From Tragulus kanchil (taxonomy: Eukaryota > Chordata > Mammalia > Artiodactyla > Tragulidae), in the NCBI GenBank assembly GCA_022376925.1, contig JAIOJX010000027.1, positions 19,857,471-19,921,470 of the forward strand: 64,000 bases of DNA, given 5' to 3'. Shown one piece after another: positions 21,999 through 33,020 of this stretch. The position numbers were made by a program, and so were the translations under genes. The stretch's first letter is position 1. The number at the start of each line of letters is the position of its first letter. The notes under the pieces are model-generated. The model was not told the DNA's origin, searched no databases, and was given only the letters and a program-made list of their open reading frames with translations.

Positions 21999-22030
21999 AA
22001 AAAAGAAAGAAAACGTTAAAAAGAAAAAAA
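21732..22030 (+). mobile_element. CHR SINE variant inserted into an L1, with target-site duplication
   Basis: Same element as 20636 but with its full tail (to a long A-rich stretch at 21998-22030). AAAGAACTACCA occurs immediately before the head (21720-21731) and again after the tail (22031-22042), a 12-base target-site duplication. The flanking L1 reads through once the SINE and one target copy are removed. Confidence 0.9.
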
Positions 22031-22668
22031 AAGAACTACCATATGGCCCAACAATCCCCCTCCTGAGCATATCCACTGAGAAAACCATAGTTCAAAAAGA
22101 CATGGCCTTATTTACCATAGCCAGGACGTGGGAACAACCGAAACATTCACCAACAGGCGAATGGATAACGGTGACATGGCGCATACATACTGTGGACTAT
22201 TACTCCGCCACTAAAAGGAGGGAAATTGGGTCATCGTAATGATGTGGATGGGTCCAGAGTCTGTCATACAAAGTTAAGTGAGGCAGAAACAGGAAAATGA
22301 ATATCATATATTAATGCATATATATGGAATCTGGAAAAATGGTGCAAATGGCCATATTTGTGGGGCAGGCAGAGAGAGATAGCTGGAGAGAAGGGACCTG
22401 TGGGCCCAGCGGGGAGAGGAAGCGGGGATGAGTGGGGAGGGCAGCACTGGTGCATGTGCCCAAGCACGTGTGAGACAGACAGCTCATGGGAGCTGCTGCA
22501 CAGCCCCGGGGGCTCAGCTCGGGCTCTGTGACGCCCGGGAGGGTGGGATGGGTGGGGACCGGGTTCAAGAGAGAGGGGCTACGGACATACATGTGCTGTT
22601 TAACTTTATTGTACAGAAGAAACTAAGCGACTTTACACCAACAAAAAATAAATTTAAAATTAAAAAAA
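22031..22668 (+). mobile_element. L1 3' end (ORF2 terminus and 3'UTR)
   Basis: It starts AAAGAACTACCATATGGCCC, passes CATTCACCAACAGGCGAATG (ORF2 end) and TGTACAGAAGAAACTAAGCG, and ends in an A-rich tail at about 22640-22668. The 3'UTR interior (22380-22560) is unusually GC-rich. The 5' end lies just before the SINE, near 21700. Confidence 0.85.
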
Positions 22669-23241
22669 GTAAAAGGGTAGAGACACCAACGTTTGAGAGA
22701 GAAGAAGAGGAGACTGAACCTCCATTGCGATATCCTTCACTCTTCATTTTCTTGTGGAACGGGAAGCCAATGATCAAATATTAACTGGAATGATATCACA
22801 GCTCAGTAGATCTGGTGGACATAATTTTCACCCACAATCATCATCAGACATAAACACAGGAGGAAGGGAGGAAAGAAACGTCTCGGTTACTCCTACTTTC
22901 TAAAAATATAAGTAACATATTCCTACTTAGGCACTTTGAAACTCAGTCATTTGAATCATCCAGATTCTAGGTGCACATTGGAATTCTTGGAGCAAGTCGC
23001 TCCCACGCTCGGCCCATGGCAGCAGGAGGACGATTCCGCCGGCCGCCCTCAGCGCTCAGGGCGCTGCTCTTGTCCTGGCAGCGGCTGCAAAGGTCAAGAC
23101 TAGGATTTCCGCAGTCAGTTGCCAAGGCCTATCGGGGTGCATTGCTTGTAGAAGACATGCAAAACATGCTGATTAATTGAGTATTAAAAGTGTTTAAAGT
23201 TTTAACTCTAGTAGAAATGACAGCTGAATCTCCCAAAACTG
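22669..23241. other. Unique DNA, no gene seen
   Basis: Non-repetitive; 22993-23241 recurs at 24149-24396. Confidence 0.5.
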
Positions 23242-23465
23242 GGGCTTCCCAGGTGGCGCTAAGACTACAGGACCTGCCTGTCAGTGCGGGAGACCTGAGA
23301 GACGAGGGTTCAATCCCCTGGATCTCCGGAAGGCCCCCTGGAGGAGGGCATGGTCACCCACTCCAGGATTCTTGCCGGGAGAATCCCACGGACAGAGGAG
23401 CCCACTGGGCTACCAGCCGTGGGTCTCCAGGAGTCAGACACGACTTACAGCAAGCCACACACACT
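23242..23465 (+). mobile_element. Bov-tA SINE, first-unit copy
   Basis: GGGGCTTCCCAGGTGGCGCT head, CCTGCCTGTCAGTGCGGGAG and GGAGTCAGACACGACTTA blocks. Confidence 0.92.
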
Positions 23466-23582
23466 GTTTCAAGGCAGGTCGCATGACAGGGGTGAACCAG
23501 ACACAAACCTCCTCTCCTGGGGAGGCGGCAGGGGACGCATACTGCGGAATCATGATTACTTAAAGAAGGGAAGTAAGTGCAA

Positions 23583-23800
23583 TGCTGTTGCTCAGTCTCT
23601 CAGTCGTGTCTGACTCTTTGCGACGCCATGGACGGCAGCGCACCAGGCTTCCCTGTCCCTCCCCATCTCCCAGAGCTTGCTCAAACTCACGTCCATTGAG
23701 TCGGTGAGGCCATCCCACCATCTCATCCTCTGTCATCCCCTTCTCCTCCTGCCCTCAATTTTTCCCAGCATCGGGGTCTTTTCCAGTGAGTCGGCTCGTC
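23583..23800 (-). mobile_element. BovB LINE 3' end, antisense, first-unit copy
   Basis: GCTGTTGCTCAGTCTCTCAG through CTCATCCTCTGTCATCCCCT to GGGTCTTTTCCAGTGAGTCG, antisense to BovB. Confidence 0.9.
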
Positions 23801-24148
23801 CATGAAAGAGATAGAAAATCATAGAGAGGCCAGAGGTGGAGTGGGGGAAACAGTTCTTCCAATGGGAGAACGCGAAAGACCCAGTCTGAGCTGGTTCAAC
23901 AAGATCTCAGAATCGATGTGGGCAAGAGAGAGAGTCAGGTAGAAGCCACAGAAAGGCAAGGGCAAGAGAAAGGATGCTCTTTCAGCTGCTGGGTATCAGA
24001 GGATGCACAGGCAGCCCAACATCCCCAGGTGCAAGTTTGGAACAGATACAGGGTGGGAGGCTGGGCGGAGGGCAGAGCTGGGGAGACAGGTGTGCCGCCA
24101 GGGTCGGGCCTAGAAGCCCAGAGAAAAGGCAGCAGAGTCTGCAAGGTC
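23801..24148. other. Unique DNA
   Basis: No gene seen. It recurs at 24958-25291 through duplication 6. Confidence 0.5.
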
Positions 24149-24396
24149 CAAGTCGCTCCACGCTCGGCCCATGGCAGCAGGAGGACGATTCCGCCGGCCG
24201 CCCTCAGCGCTCAGGGCGCTGCTCTTGTCCTGGCAGCGGCTGCAAAGGTCAAGACTAGGATTTCCGCAGTCAGTTGCCAAGGCCTATCGGGGTGCATTGC
24301 TTGTAGAAGACATGCAAAACATGCTGATTAATTGAGTATTAAAAGTGTTTAAAGTTTTAACTCTAGTAGAAATGACAGCTGAATCTCCCAAAACTG

Positions 24397-24620
24397 GGGC
24401 TTCCCAGGTGGCGCTAAGACTACAGGACCTGCCTGTCAGTGCGGGAGACCTGAGAGACGAGGGTTCAATCCCCTGGATCTCCGGAAGGCCCCCTGGAGGA
24501 GGGCATGGTCACCCACTCCAGGATTCTTGCCGGGAGAATCCCACGGACAGAGGAGCCCACTGGGCTACCAGCCGTGGGTCTCCAGGAGTCAGACACGACT
24601 TAGCAACGAAGCCACACACA
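24397..24620 (+). mobile_element. Bov-tA SINE, second-unit copy
   Basis: Same element as 23242-23465, offset 1155. Confidence 0.92.
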
Positions 24621-24737
24621 CTGTTTCAAGGCAGGTCGCATGACAGGGGTGAACCAGACACAAACCTCCTCTCCTGGGGAGGCGGCAGGGGACGCATACT
24701 GCGGAATCATGATTACTTAAAGAAGGAGAAGTAAGTG

Positions 24738-24957
24738 CAATGCTGTTGCTCAGTCTCTCAGTCGTGTCTGACTCTTTGCGACGCCATGGACGGCAGCGCA
24801 CCAGGCTTCCCTGTCCCTCCCCATCTCCCAGAGCTTGCTCAAACTCACGTCCATTGAGTCGGTGAGGCCATCCCACCATCTCATCCTCTGTCATCCCCTT
24901 CTCCTCCTGCCCTCAATTTTTCCCAGCATCGGGGTCTTTTCCAGTGAGTCGGCTCGT
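24738..24957 (-). mobile_element. BovB LINE 3' end, antisense, second-unit copy
   Basis: Same element as 23583-23800, offset 1155. Confidence 0.9.
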
Positions 24958-25291
24958 CCATGAAAGAGATAGAAAATCATAGGAGAGGCCAGAGGTGGAG
25001 TGGGGGAAACAGTTCTTCCAATGGGAGAACGCGAAAGACCCAGTCTGAGCTGGTTCAACAAGATCTCAGAATCGATGTGGGCAAGAGAGAGAGTCAGGTA
25101 GAAGCCACAGAAAGGCAAGGGCAAGAGAAAGGATGCTCTTTCAGCTGCTGGGTATCAGAGGATGCACAGGCAGCCCAACATCCCCAGGTGCAAGTTTGGA
25201 ACAGATACAGGGTGGGAGGCTGGGCGGAGGGCAGAGCTGGGGAGACAGGTGTGCCGCCAGGGTCGCGGGCCTAGAAGCCCAGAGAAAAGGC

Positions 25292-26674
25292 AAGTCCTGA
25301 GGAATGTGCCCTGTTTTCCTGGCTCCTAGGGGACTTGGGCATGAGAGAGAGAGGTGTAGCCTGCCAGCCAGCAGATGTGGTCCATGAATAAACATCCCCC
25401 CGGGGCCAGGGGGCTGGGGGGATAATAAATATGAGGGAAGTGGTGGCCGGCCCCTCCGTGTCCCCCTTCCCCGCTCCCAGGGCTGCAGACGCGCTCGCCG
25501 GCCGAAGGGGCGGACTCAGAGGGCCTCGCTCGGAGCCGCGCATTAATCCGGGTGGATTTGGCCATCTCGTGACACAGCCAATCAGTTCGAGGGAGGGGAC
25601 GGCAGGAACGCCTCTCCTTTCACGCCACAAAAGGATTTTCGTCCCTTGAGAGCACAATGAAAAAAAAAAAAAAAGCCAATCAAGGCGGGATCAGCTGTGG
25701 GCTGGTCGCTGCAGACCAGTCTCTCCCAGAGGGGGGTGGGGGGGACATATTGGTCCGTGTGGGAAACCCACAGCCTCGGCTTCTCACACATTGTTCTCCT
25801 TCTCTTCAACGGCACCCCCTCCCCACCAGCCCGGACCCTCCCCTCTCCCCTCCCCAAAGCCGTTAATGCCACAAAAGATACTTCCCCATTGTGCCCGGGA
25901 CAGCTGAGAGGTCCCCGGTTAGCCCAGCGCAGCTCGGCACCCTCTCCAGGGAGAAGGGGCTGGGCCGGTCCAAAGGAGACCAGGATGCTTATCATACAAA
26001 GGAATTCAAGCCGCTGGAGCCCTCCCTCGCTAATCTAGGACGGTGGGGGGTTAAATACGGTTACATTTTCATTAGGTGCTAACAGTAAAGGGCAGCTCGG
26101 GCTTCGGGGACGACACAGGGGGACGACACATTGTTATTCAAAAAGTTTCCCCTCCCCAGTGGAAGGGCAGGGCAGGTGGCGAGGGGAGGGGGAAGGCTAG
26201 CCTCAAAGCTTGGTCCAGGAAAGGGGAGAGCTGTGACGGGTATTGCTGGCCCCGGAGTTCCGTCAGTGGGAAAAGTCGTGTTTTCTCCCGAGGAAACAAG
26301 CTGAAATTGTCTGGGAGGGGGAGGGCTAGTGAGGGGCTGCGGACAGACCACGGCTGCCTTCTGGGGCGGGGTCCGCACCCTCAGTTCTCCTCTGAGACTC
26401 AAGATTCTCGTGCCTGTCTGGGAGGAGGAGGAGGTGTGGAGCAGGGGAACAGGGGGCTCTGGGGAAAAATGAAGGCGAACCTTGATTCTGCAGCTCTCTC
26501 CGGACCCGGAGAGTCCACAGTGAGCTTCGAGTGCCAGGTCCGAGTGAGCGGCTCAAAGAGGGGGAAGCCTTTCCCCTCTCCCCTGGCAGCCCCACTCCCA
26601 GCAACCCCTGAAGAGAAGCTTGTGAAGGTCAAATGAAAAGACCACAGACTTTAGTACAGTGAGTGTCCTACTTC

Positions 26675-26678
<4 letters not shown>
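25292..26678. other. Unique GC-rich DNA, candidate regulatory region
   Basis: About 1.4 kb with no recognised repeat. 25480-25560 has clustered CpGs, then a CCAAT-type box (AGCCAATCAG, 25577-25586; a second AGCCAATCAA at 25674). Open frames on both strands (up to 186 codons at 26076-26636) mirror the GC content. I cannot assign a gene. Confidence 0.5.

Positions 26679-26705
<27 letters not shown>
26679..26705 (+). repeat. (TG)n microsatellite
   Basis: About 13 TG units directly next to a Bov-A2 tail, a common arrangement because Bov-A2 tails seed dinucleotide repeats. Confidence 0.95.
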
Positions 26706-26920
26706 CATGCACGTCCACAGGCGTGTCATCAAGTCTAACTCTTTGCAACCGCATGGACTGTAGCGCACCAGGCTCCTCCGACCGTGGGATTCTCCAGGCA
26801 AGAACATTGGAGTGGTTGCCATTTCCTCCTCCAGAAGGTCTTCCCAATCCAGGGATCCAGCCCACATCTTCTGCATTGGTGGGCAGCTACGCTAACACCG
26901 AGCTGCCCGGGAAGCCCTGT
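26706..26920 (-). mobile_element. Bov-A2 SINE
   Basis: Antisense from GTGTCATCAAGTCTAACTCT through CAGGCAAGAACATTGGAGTG to the GGAAGCCC head near 26917. Confidence 0.92.
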
Positions 26921-27925
26921 CTTCTCAGCAGTTTCCCTGAAAGCTCCGTCCGGACCTCTGCTTGGCTACGCGATGTCTTCTTGCTTAAACTCCATTCCGT
27001 TTCCACATGACAGTCTCCCAATCCCTGAAAACGTGTGCCTAAATAGATCCACAGGTAAGCGCGAGAGCTGTTGGCTGCTTTGCATTGCTCCCTGTGCATT
27101 TATGAACGCACTGATTTGATGATGTCACCGGGGGAAGATGCTGGGCAGGATGATCTGCAGGGGAGACAAGGAAACCGGCCTTTGCACGTGGAGGTTTATT
27201 GCTGGTTCCCTCAAGTCACGCGTCTCCATCATTCCTCTGTGCACCTGCAATCCCCAGAGACTCAAGACTGATTTGAAAGCTAAACAACCAAGAGGTAGAT
27301 CAAGAACTGCCTCATCCAAGAGATGAAGGAGTCTTTCCACGTAGCAAATGACAAGACCAGGTTCAGTCTCGGCAGCGCGAATTCAGCTGCAGCCAGATGC
27401 GTGTTGACACCGATGCTCTGGACCCAGTGGGGTCAGGGCGGCCTCCTGTCTCTTGCGGCGATGCCTCTGCCGGCTACTCCCACTTCCTCTCACGTGCCAC
27501 GGTCCCGGATCCTCACGAGGTTGCGAAGAGCTTCTGACGAGGTTTCAGGCTCTGCAGATGGCCTTTCAACCAGAAAGCAGCGCCAGGTCAGGCCCGTTGT
27601 GGCCAAGAGTCCCGCGACGGGTGATGCAGGGATGTCTCCCCATGGGAACCTCTCTGTGGGGACTCAGGGATGTGTGTGGGGGTGCGGAGGGAGCGTCTGG
27701 GTTGGTGCCAGCGTTTGTTTTACAGTGCCCGAGTTTCTCCAGTCATGTCTACTTCGTAGCACATAGTGTGAGCACCGCAGAGCACTGTAGAAATAATGCA
27801 GCTGTCTGGGGAGTCCCTGGGATGAGAGCACAAATCGCTCTCTCAACCACGGGGCATTCAGCAAACCTCTTCACCACAAAGTCAGAGCCAGGGCTCTGGC
27901 GCATGCCATCCTTAACAAGCTTCCT
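26921..27925. other. Unique DNA, no gene seen
   Basis: About 1 kb without recognised repeats. Open frames of 147 and 198 codons (27323-27766 and 27453-28049) overlap in different phases, and the longer one runs into the Bov-A2 SINE, so neither is a convincing gene. Confidence 0.5.
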
Positions 27926-28147
27926 CTTGAAAGTGAAAGTGAAAGTGTTCGTGTGCACTTGTGTCCGAGTCTGTGCCACCCTGTGGACTGTAGCCCGCCA
28001 GACCCCTCTGTCCATGGAATTCTCCAAGCAAGAATACTGGAGTGGGTAGCCATTCCCTTCTCCACGGGATTTTCCCGACCGTGGGATTGAACTCAGGTCT
28101 CCTGCATTGCAGGCAGATTCTTTACCGTCTGAGCCACCAAGGAAGCC
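27926..28147 (-). mobile_element. Bov-A2 SINE with GTGAAA tail repeat
   Basis: A short (GAAAGT)n run at 27929-27948 marks the 3' tail. The body has GTGGACTGTAGCCCGCCAGA and AGCAAGAATACTGGAGTGGG, and the head GAGCCACCAAGGAAGCCCC ends at 28147. Confidence 0.93.
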
Positions 28148-28227
28148 CCTCTTACCTTGATCAAATATCTCACATGATTTTTGATCTCTTAGTAACTATC
28201 AAAGCCCACACTAAAGACTTTGGAGGA

Positions 28228-28394
28228 GGGACTTCCTTGGTCGAAGACTCTGCTCTCCCAATGCAGGGCACCAGGGTTCAATCCCTGGTTGAGGAGATAG
28301 TGGATCCTAGATGCCACATTCCGCAACTAAAAATCCCCTGTGCCACGATGAAAGCCCAGCACACCCAAATAAATATATACAAAAAAAAAAAAAA
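28228..28394 (+). mobile_element. CHR SINE with target-site duplication
   Basis: GGGACTTCCTTGGTCGAAGA head and an A-tail at 28380-28394. GACTTTGGAGGA (28216-28227) and GATTTTGGAGGA (28395-28406) flank it as a 12-base target-site duplication with one mismatch. Confidence 0.88.
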
Positions 28395-28406
28395 GATTTT
28401 GGAGGA

Positions 28407-29039
28407 AGCTAAGCACCAGGGGGATATGAAGTTTCCAACTTAAACTTGGCTCTCCCCTTCCCTGCCGCCCCCACGCCCCGGCCCCGCACCCCACCCCGTT
28501 GAAAGAAGACAAAATGCCTCACCCAACTGGTTAATAAAATTGGAATTCCAGATCTTTCCAGGTGCATTGATAGATCACTTTAGAGGAAACTGCTCCCCTG
28601 AAGCCAACCGTGCTCAGAAATTACAACCGGTTTCAGCAATTAAAAGAAGTAAAACATTAAAAAGCATGAGGCAAAGTACATTTGCATGCTAATGGCCCCT
28701 TCTGTAGGGCTGGGAAGCTGTGTTTTACAACAAAGCAGATAACTTTCCCACTAGAGGAATATTAACCCCTGGGTTCTCACTCCAGCTTCCCCCACCCACT
28801 CTTCAAGTCTGGAATTTTTCTGGCCGCGATTGAGCAAGATATGAGTTAACTCCGGGTATCAATCCGTCCGCTATGGCCTAATTCTCCCTGGCTTGGGGAG
28901 AAGAGAGAGAGAGACTTTAAAGCTCTGAATGTGTTCAGGAAGAGAGAGAGGGGGTGGAGAAGAGCTTCCCTAGAGAGCACACTGGCCGAGGCTGGGCACA
29001 GGCGGGACGTGAGCTTGGATCTGGCTTGGCTCTTCCTGG
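28407..29039. other. Unique AT-rich DNA, possible conserved non-coding element
   Basis: No repeats recognised. 28510-28760 is AT-rich and non-repetitive and holds an octamer followed by a homeodomain-like core (ATTTGCATGCTAATG, 28680-28694). Conservation is inferred from composition only. 28890-28950 has a short (GA)n run. Confidence 0.4.
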
Positions 29040-29130
29040 TGATGTGACATCAGACACCACAGAACTTAAATGATCAAAGTCCCGGTTTGTTCATGGAATG
29101 GGGTAGAAGGAGGATTAAATGAGACGAGGA
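29040..29130 (+). mobile_element. MIR-type remnant (probable)
   Basis: GACATCAGACACCACAGAAC and GAATGGGGTAGAAGGAGGAT follow the MIR 3' order. Confidence 0.45.
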
Positions 29131-29427
29131 GGGTATCACTTCCCTGCCCCAGGTGACTATCATGGTCATGGTAAAGGGGTGATAGGTGGCATTTGTGATA
29201 TTTCAAGAGGAATGTTACAAAGACCTTATGGGTACAATTCCAAGAAAAAGCGTTGTAGCTTTATGGAAGATGCAGAGGAGTCCTTGTGGCTTCATGCAGA
29301 AAGCTAGCCTTGGAATGAGATTATATATAAAGACTCCTTTTATTTCTCTCCAGGGGAGAAACCACCAAAGTCTGATTCCATCAAAGATGGCAGCCCTCAA
29401 GAATATACCATCAGCCTCCAGGAATTA

Positions 29428-29828
29428 GGAGGATCCAAGATGGCGGAGGGAAAGGACGTACACTCACCCTCTCCTGTGAGTACACCAAAATCGCAACCAG
29501 CTGCTGAACCATCCTCTGGAGGATGTTGGAACCTACCAAAAAAAGGTGCCCCATGTCCAAGGACAAAGGAGAAGCCACAAGGAGATGATAGAAGGGCAGG
29601 ATCATGTTAAAATCGAACTTCATACCCGCTGGAGACTCTTGGAAGGCACAAACAAAACCTTGTGCACACCAGGACCAGGGAAAGGAGCAGTGGACCCCCC
29701 TACGCACACACACAAGCGACGGAGGCAGACGTGCCTGTGAGGGTCTGAGGGTCTCCTGCAGACGGGCCGGCAGACACCAGCTGCGGGACAGGGGCACCGG
29801 CAGCGGCAAGCCCTATCCGAAGAAGACG
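29428..29828 (+). mobile_element. L1 5'UTR fragment (artiodactyl L1)
   Basis: GATCCAAGATGGCGGAGGGA start, AGGACGTACACTCACCCTCT, CTGGAGGATGTTGGAACCTA, then a block near 29630-29690 and the GGGTCTCCTGCAGACGGGCC block. These match the 5' end of ruminant L1. There is no ORF1 or ORF2 behind it. The internal part between about 29610 and 29630 appears deleted relative to a full 5'UTR. Confidence 0.75.
29436..29446 (+). promoter_or_regulatory. YY1-type site of the L1 5'UTR
   Basis: CAAGATGGCGG matches the YY1 recognition sequence found close to the start of mammalian L1 promoters. Its position at the first bases of the element fits that role. Confidence 0.55.
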
Positions 29829-29839
29829 GTACAGCATAT

Positions 29840-29990
29840 TGAGTTTGCGTTCTGGAACTGAATGGAGCTGGATCTGAGGTCCCCCGGCTCTGGAACGGCC
29901 TGGCAGTGTTCCTTTGAATAAGTGCCTTCGCCTCCGGGTGTTCCAGTTTCCCATTGGAATGAGGATGATAAAAATCTCACCCACTCCACA
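29840..29990 (+). mobile_element. MIR/MIR3 SINE remnant
   Basis: GAGCTGGATCTGAGGTCCCC, then TTCCAGTTTCCCATTGGAAT and GAGGATGATAAAAATCTCAC give the MIR order of core and 3' region. Confidence 0.6.
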
Positions 29991-30677
29991 CAGAGGCCCT
30001 GTGAGTCAATGCTCACCATGGCCATTTTTAAGGGCTAGTTCTTGTTTCTCTTTTAGAAGCTACATGTCCCTTGCCCTTCCCCATGGCACCATGAGAAGCC
30101 ATACCCAAAGTATGTCATGTCTTAGATTCCAAGCTGACTCATTGAACTCAAGTTAAAAAAGAGGATAGAGTGGTTTCTGTCCAGCCACGAGCGTCCTTAT
30201 CATTCACCATAGTCACTCCCACTGCTGCTGGGAAAGAGAGGCCGCCGGAAGGAAATGAAAGTTCATCAAGGGCTGGAAAATATTAATCTGGGAGCTCACG
30301 GATGGGCAGTGATGTGCAGCCCCCGACAGCGGGCATCGCCCCCATGTTCAGGCTACCTGTGGGCTGAGCACACCCGCCACCCCGTCTTGGCACTGTAGGT
30401 ACTCCCCGTGACAGGCTGGGCGTTCCCGGTTCCACGCCCACTTCCCGACTGCTTTCCAAGACAGGTGGAGAGAGGCAGAATGGGGGCTAGAAGACAAGCG
30501 AAGGCTCTGATTCAACCGACGACCCTTTAAAAGGCTGCATTTCCCACACGGATGCTGTTTAACCATGACGTTAATTAGACTCACAGAGGAAGCTTAAAAA
30601 ATTAGGCTGTGGCACCCCCCCACCATTGGTTACAATTCAGTTTTTCTAGGGTGAAGCTTGAGCGTGAATATTTAAAA
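29991..30677. other. Unique DNA, no gene seen
   Basis: No recognised repeat. From 30362 it belongs to duplication 7 and recurs at 31449-31760. Confidence 0.5.
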
Positions 30678-30817
30678 AAAAAAAAATATTTGACTCATTT
30701 GGTTGCACCAGGTCTTAGTTGCAGCATGTGGGATCTAGTTCCCTGACCAGGGATCGAACTCGGGCCCTCTGCATTGAGAGCATGGCGTCTTAGCCACTGG
30801 ACCACCAGGGCAGTCCC
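30678..30817 (-). mobile_element. CHR SINE fragment, first-unit copy
   Basis: Antisense: GGACCACCAGGGCAGTCCC head end, GACCAGGGATCGAACTCGGG and TTAGTTGCAGCATGTGGGAT blocks. Confidence 0.88.
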
Positions 30818-31448
30818 AGATGTGCGTATTTTTAAAACTTTCTAATAAGATTAAATTTATCCAGTTCCCTAGGAAAAGTTTCGATTCTAAGTGTCTAATA
30901 GTATGTAAAAAACTACAGAACAGATTTGTAGATTTCTCATGTACTTCAAAGGGTCAGACTGTCTATATTCTTACAGACAAAGAGAGAAGGAAGGGAAAAA
31001 AGAAGTCTGAGCTTGAGGTCTAGTGATAAATACATCCACACTGAAAGAGAGACGATCCACATTGCAGTGTATTCTACCATCAATACTACAGGCAGAATGT
31101 ACAAAGAAAACCATTTCACAGTCGCCCATGAGGAAGACGGTAATGACCCTGGTTCTTATGACATATCTCAAAGCCTGTGGGACAGCTGCCCTGACTCACT
31201 GGAGTCTTTTTTTCCAAAGGAAGAAATATAAAAGATACAGAAAATTCTAAGGTTAGACTAAGACCCGTAAAACGAGAGGGTGCCCTTGCTGAAGCTCCTG
31301 CGTGATTCTGAGAGCCCGGCTCTAGGACCCTCGTCCTACCTGGAAAATCCACCAGGAGCATCCCCGTCGACCTCTGTCTTCCCAGGAAGAGCTTGACCCG
31401 CCGCAGTGGCTATGGGCTGAGGCGAAGATTCCCTGGAAGGCTTTTGAA
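30818..31448. other. Unique DNA, no gene seen
   Basis: No repeats recognised. It recurs at 31901-32538. Confidence 0.5.
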
Positions 31449-31760
31449 GGCTGAGCACACCGCCACCCGTCTTGGCACTGTAGGTACTCCCGTGACAGGC
31501 TGGGCGTTCCCGTTCCACGCCCACTTCCCGACTGCTTTCCAAGACAGGTGGAGAGAGGCAGAATGGGGGCTAGAAGACAAGCGAAGGCTCTGATTCAACC
31601 GACGACCCTTTAAAAGGCTGCATTTCCCACACGGATGCTGTTTAACCATGACGTTAATTAGACTCACAGAGGAAGCTTAAAAAATTAGGCTGTGGCACCC
31701 CCCCACCATTGGTTACAATTCAGTTTTTCTAGGGTGAAGCTTGAGCGTGAATATTTAAAA

Positions 31761-31900
31761 AAAAAAAAATATTTGACTCATTTGGTTGCACCAGGTCTTA
31801 GTTGCAGCATGTGGGATCTAGTTCCCTGACCAGGGATCGAACTCGGGCCCTCTGCATTGAGAGCATGGCGTCTTAGCCACTGGACCACCAGGGCAGTCCC
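31761..31900 (-). mobile_element. CHR SINE fragment, second-unit copy
   Basis: Same element as 30678-30817, offset 1083. Confidence 0.88.
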
Positions 31901-32539
31901 AGATGTGCGTATTTTTAAAACTTTCTAATAAGATTAAATTTATCCAGTTCCCTAGGAAAAGTTTCGATTCTAAGTGTCTAATAGTATGTAAAAAACTACA
32001 GAACAGATTTGTAGATTTCTCATGTACTTCAAAGGGTCAGACTGTCTATATTCTTACAGACAAAGAGAGAAGGAAGGGAAAAAAGAAGTCTGAGCTTGAG
32101 GTCTAGTGATAAATACATCCACACTGAAAGAGAGACGATCCACATTGCAGTGTATTCTACCATCAATACTACAGGCAGAATGTACAAAGAGAAAACCATT
32201 TCACAGTAGCTCATGAGGAAGACGGTAATGACCCTGGTTCTTATGACATATCTCAAAGCCTGTGGGACAGCTGCCCTGACTCACTGGAGTCTTTTTTTCC
32301 AAAGGAAGAAATATAAAAGATACAGAAAATTCTAAGGTTAGACTAAGACCCGTAAAACGAGAGGGTGCCCTTGCTGAAGCTCCTGCGTGATTCTGAGAGC
32401 CCGGCTCTAGGACCCTCGTCCTACCTGGAAAATCCACCAGGAGCATCCCCGTCGACCTCTGTCTTCCCAGGAAGAGCTTGACCCGCCGCAGTGGCTATGG
32501 GCTGAGGCGAAGATTCCCTGGAAGGCTTTTGAAGGCTGA

Positions 32540-32663
32540 TGCATGTCTTCCTGTGTTCATGGCAGTACTATTTACTGCAACCAGTGCATGGAAGCCGCCT
32601 ATATGTCCACCGACAGAGGAATGGACAAGGAAACGCAGTACGGGTATACGGTGAAATACCTGG
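32540..32663 (+). mobile_element. L1 ORF2 3' fragment, probably interrupted by BovB piece
   Basis: TGTTCATGGCAGTACTATTT, CAACCAGTGCATGGAAGCCG, ATATGTCCACCGACAGAGGA and ATGGACAAGGAAACGCAGTA match the end of L1 ORF2. It stops at the BovB fragment. Confidence 0.75.
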
Positions 32664-32826
32664 GGCTGTTCAGTCGCTCGGTCGTGCCTGACTTTCTGCG
32701 ACCCCTGGAGAGCCGCACACCAGGCTTGCCTCTCCTTCAGTGTTGCCCAGAGTCTACCCAAACTCATGTCCACTGAGTCAGTGGTGCCATCCAACCATCT
32801 CGGCCTCTGTTGTCCTCTTCTCCCCA
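32664..32826 (-). mobile_element. BovB LINE 3' end fragment, antisense
   Basis: GGGGCTGTTCAGTCGCTCGG to CCAACCATCTCGGCCTCTGT, antisense to BovB. Confidence 0.88.
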
Positions 32827-32849
32827 AGTAATACTCTTAGGGGAAAAAA

Positions 32850-33020
32850 AAGCAGCTAACATTTTTATATCACTTTACCATTTATATAGGCTTCATAAAT
32901 GCATTACCTACCTTGCAAGGTAACCAGGCAGAAATTGTCATTGTACCCATTTCAAAGCTGTGTGTACTGAGGCTCAAATAGGTGAGGGGATTTGTCCAAG
33001 GTCATGCAGCTGGTAAGTCA
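32850..33020 (+). mobile_element. MIR SINE, relatively complete
   Basis: AGCTAACATTTTTATATCAC, CTTGCAAGGTAACCAGGCAG, TACCCATTTCAAAGCTGTGT and TCCAAGGTCATGCAGCTGGT follow MIR from core to 3' end. Confidence 0.85.

Larger units (their letters stand above)
22993..25291. repeat. Tandem ~1.155 kb duplication 6
   Basis: Bases 22993-24130 recur at 24149-25291 (offset 1155-1156), with 18 filler bases between. Differences include a CCC/CC run near the left edge (23002 against 24158), small indels at 23447 and 23571, and a CG dinucleotide near the right edge (24104 against 25264). Confidence 0.96.
30362..32538. repeat. Tandem ~1.085 kb duplication 7
   Basis: Bases 30362-31448 recur at 31449-32538. 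The offset falls from 1087 to 1083 within the first 70 bases because the second unit lacks single bases in CCC/GG runs (30375-30431 against 31460-31514). The first unit in turn has small differences near its right part (31108-31128 against 32191-32213). Confidence 0.96.

Noticed and set aside
29370..29450. Gene start suggested by CAAAGATGGCAG and CAAGATGGCGG (ATG in good context)
   Set aside because: The second is the first part of an L1 5'UTR, and no coherent frame follows either.
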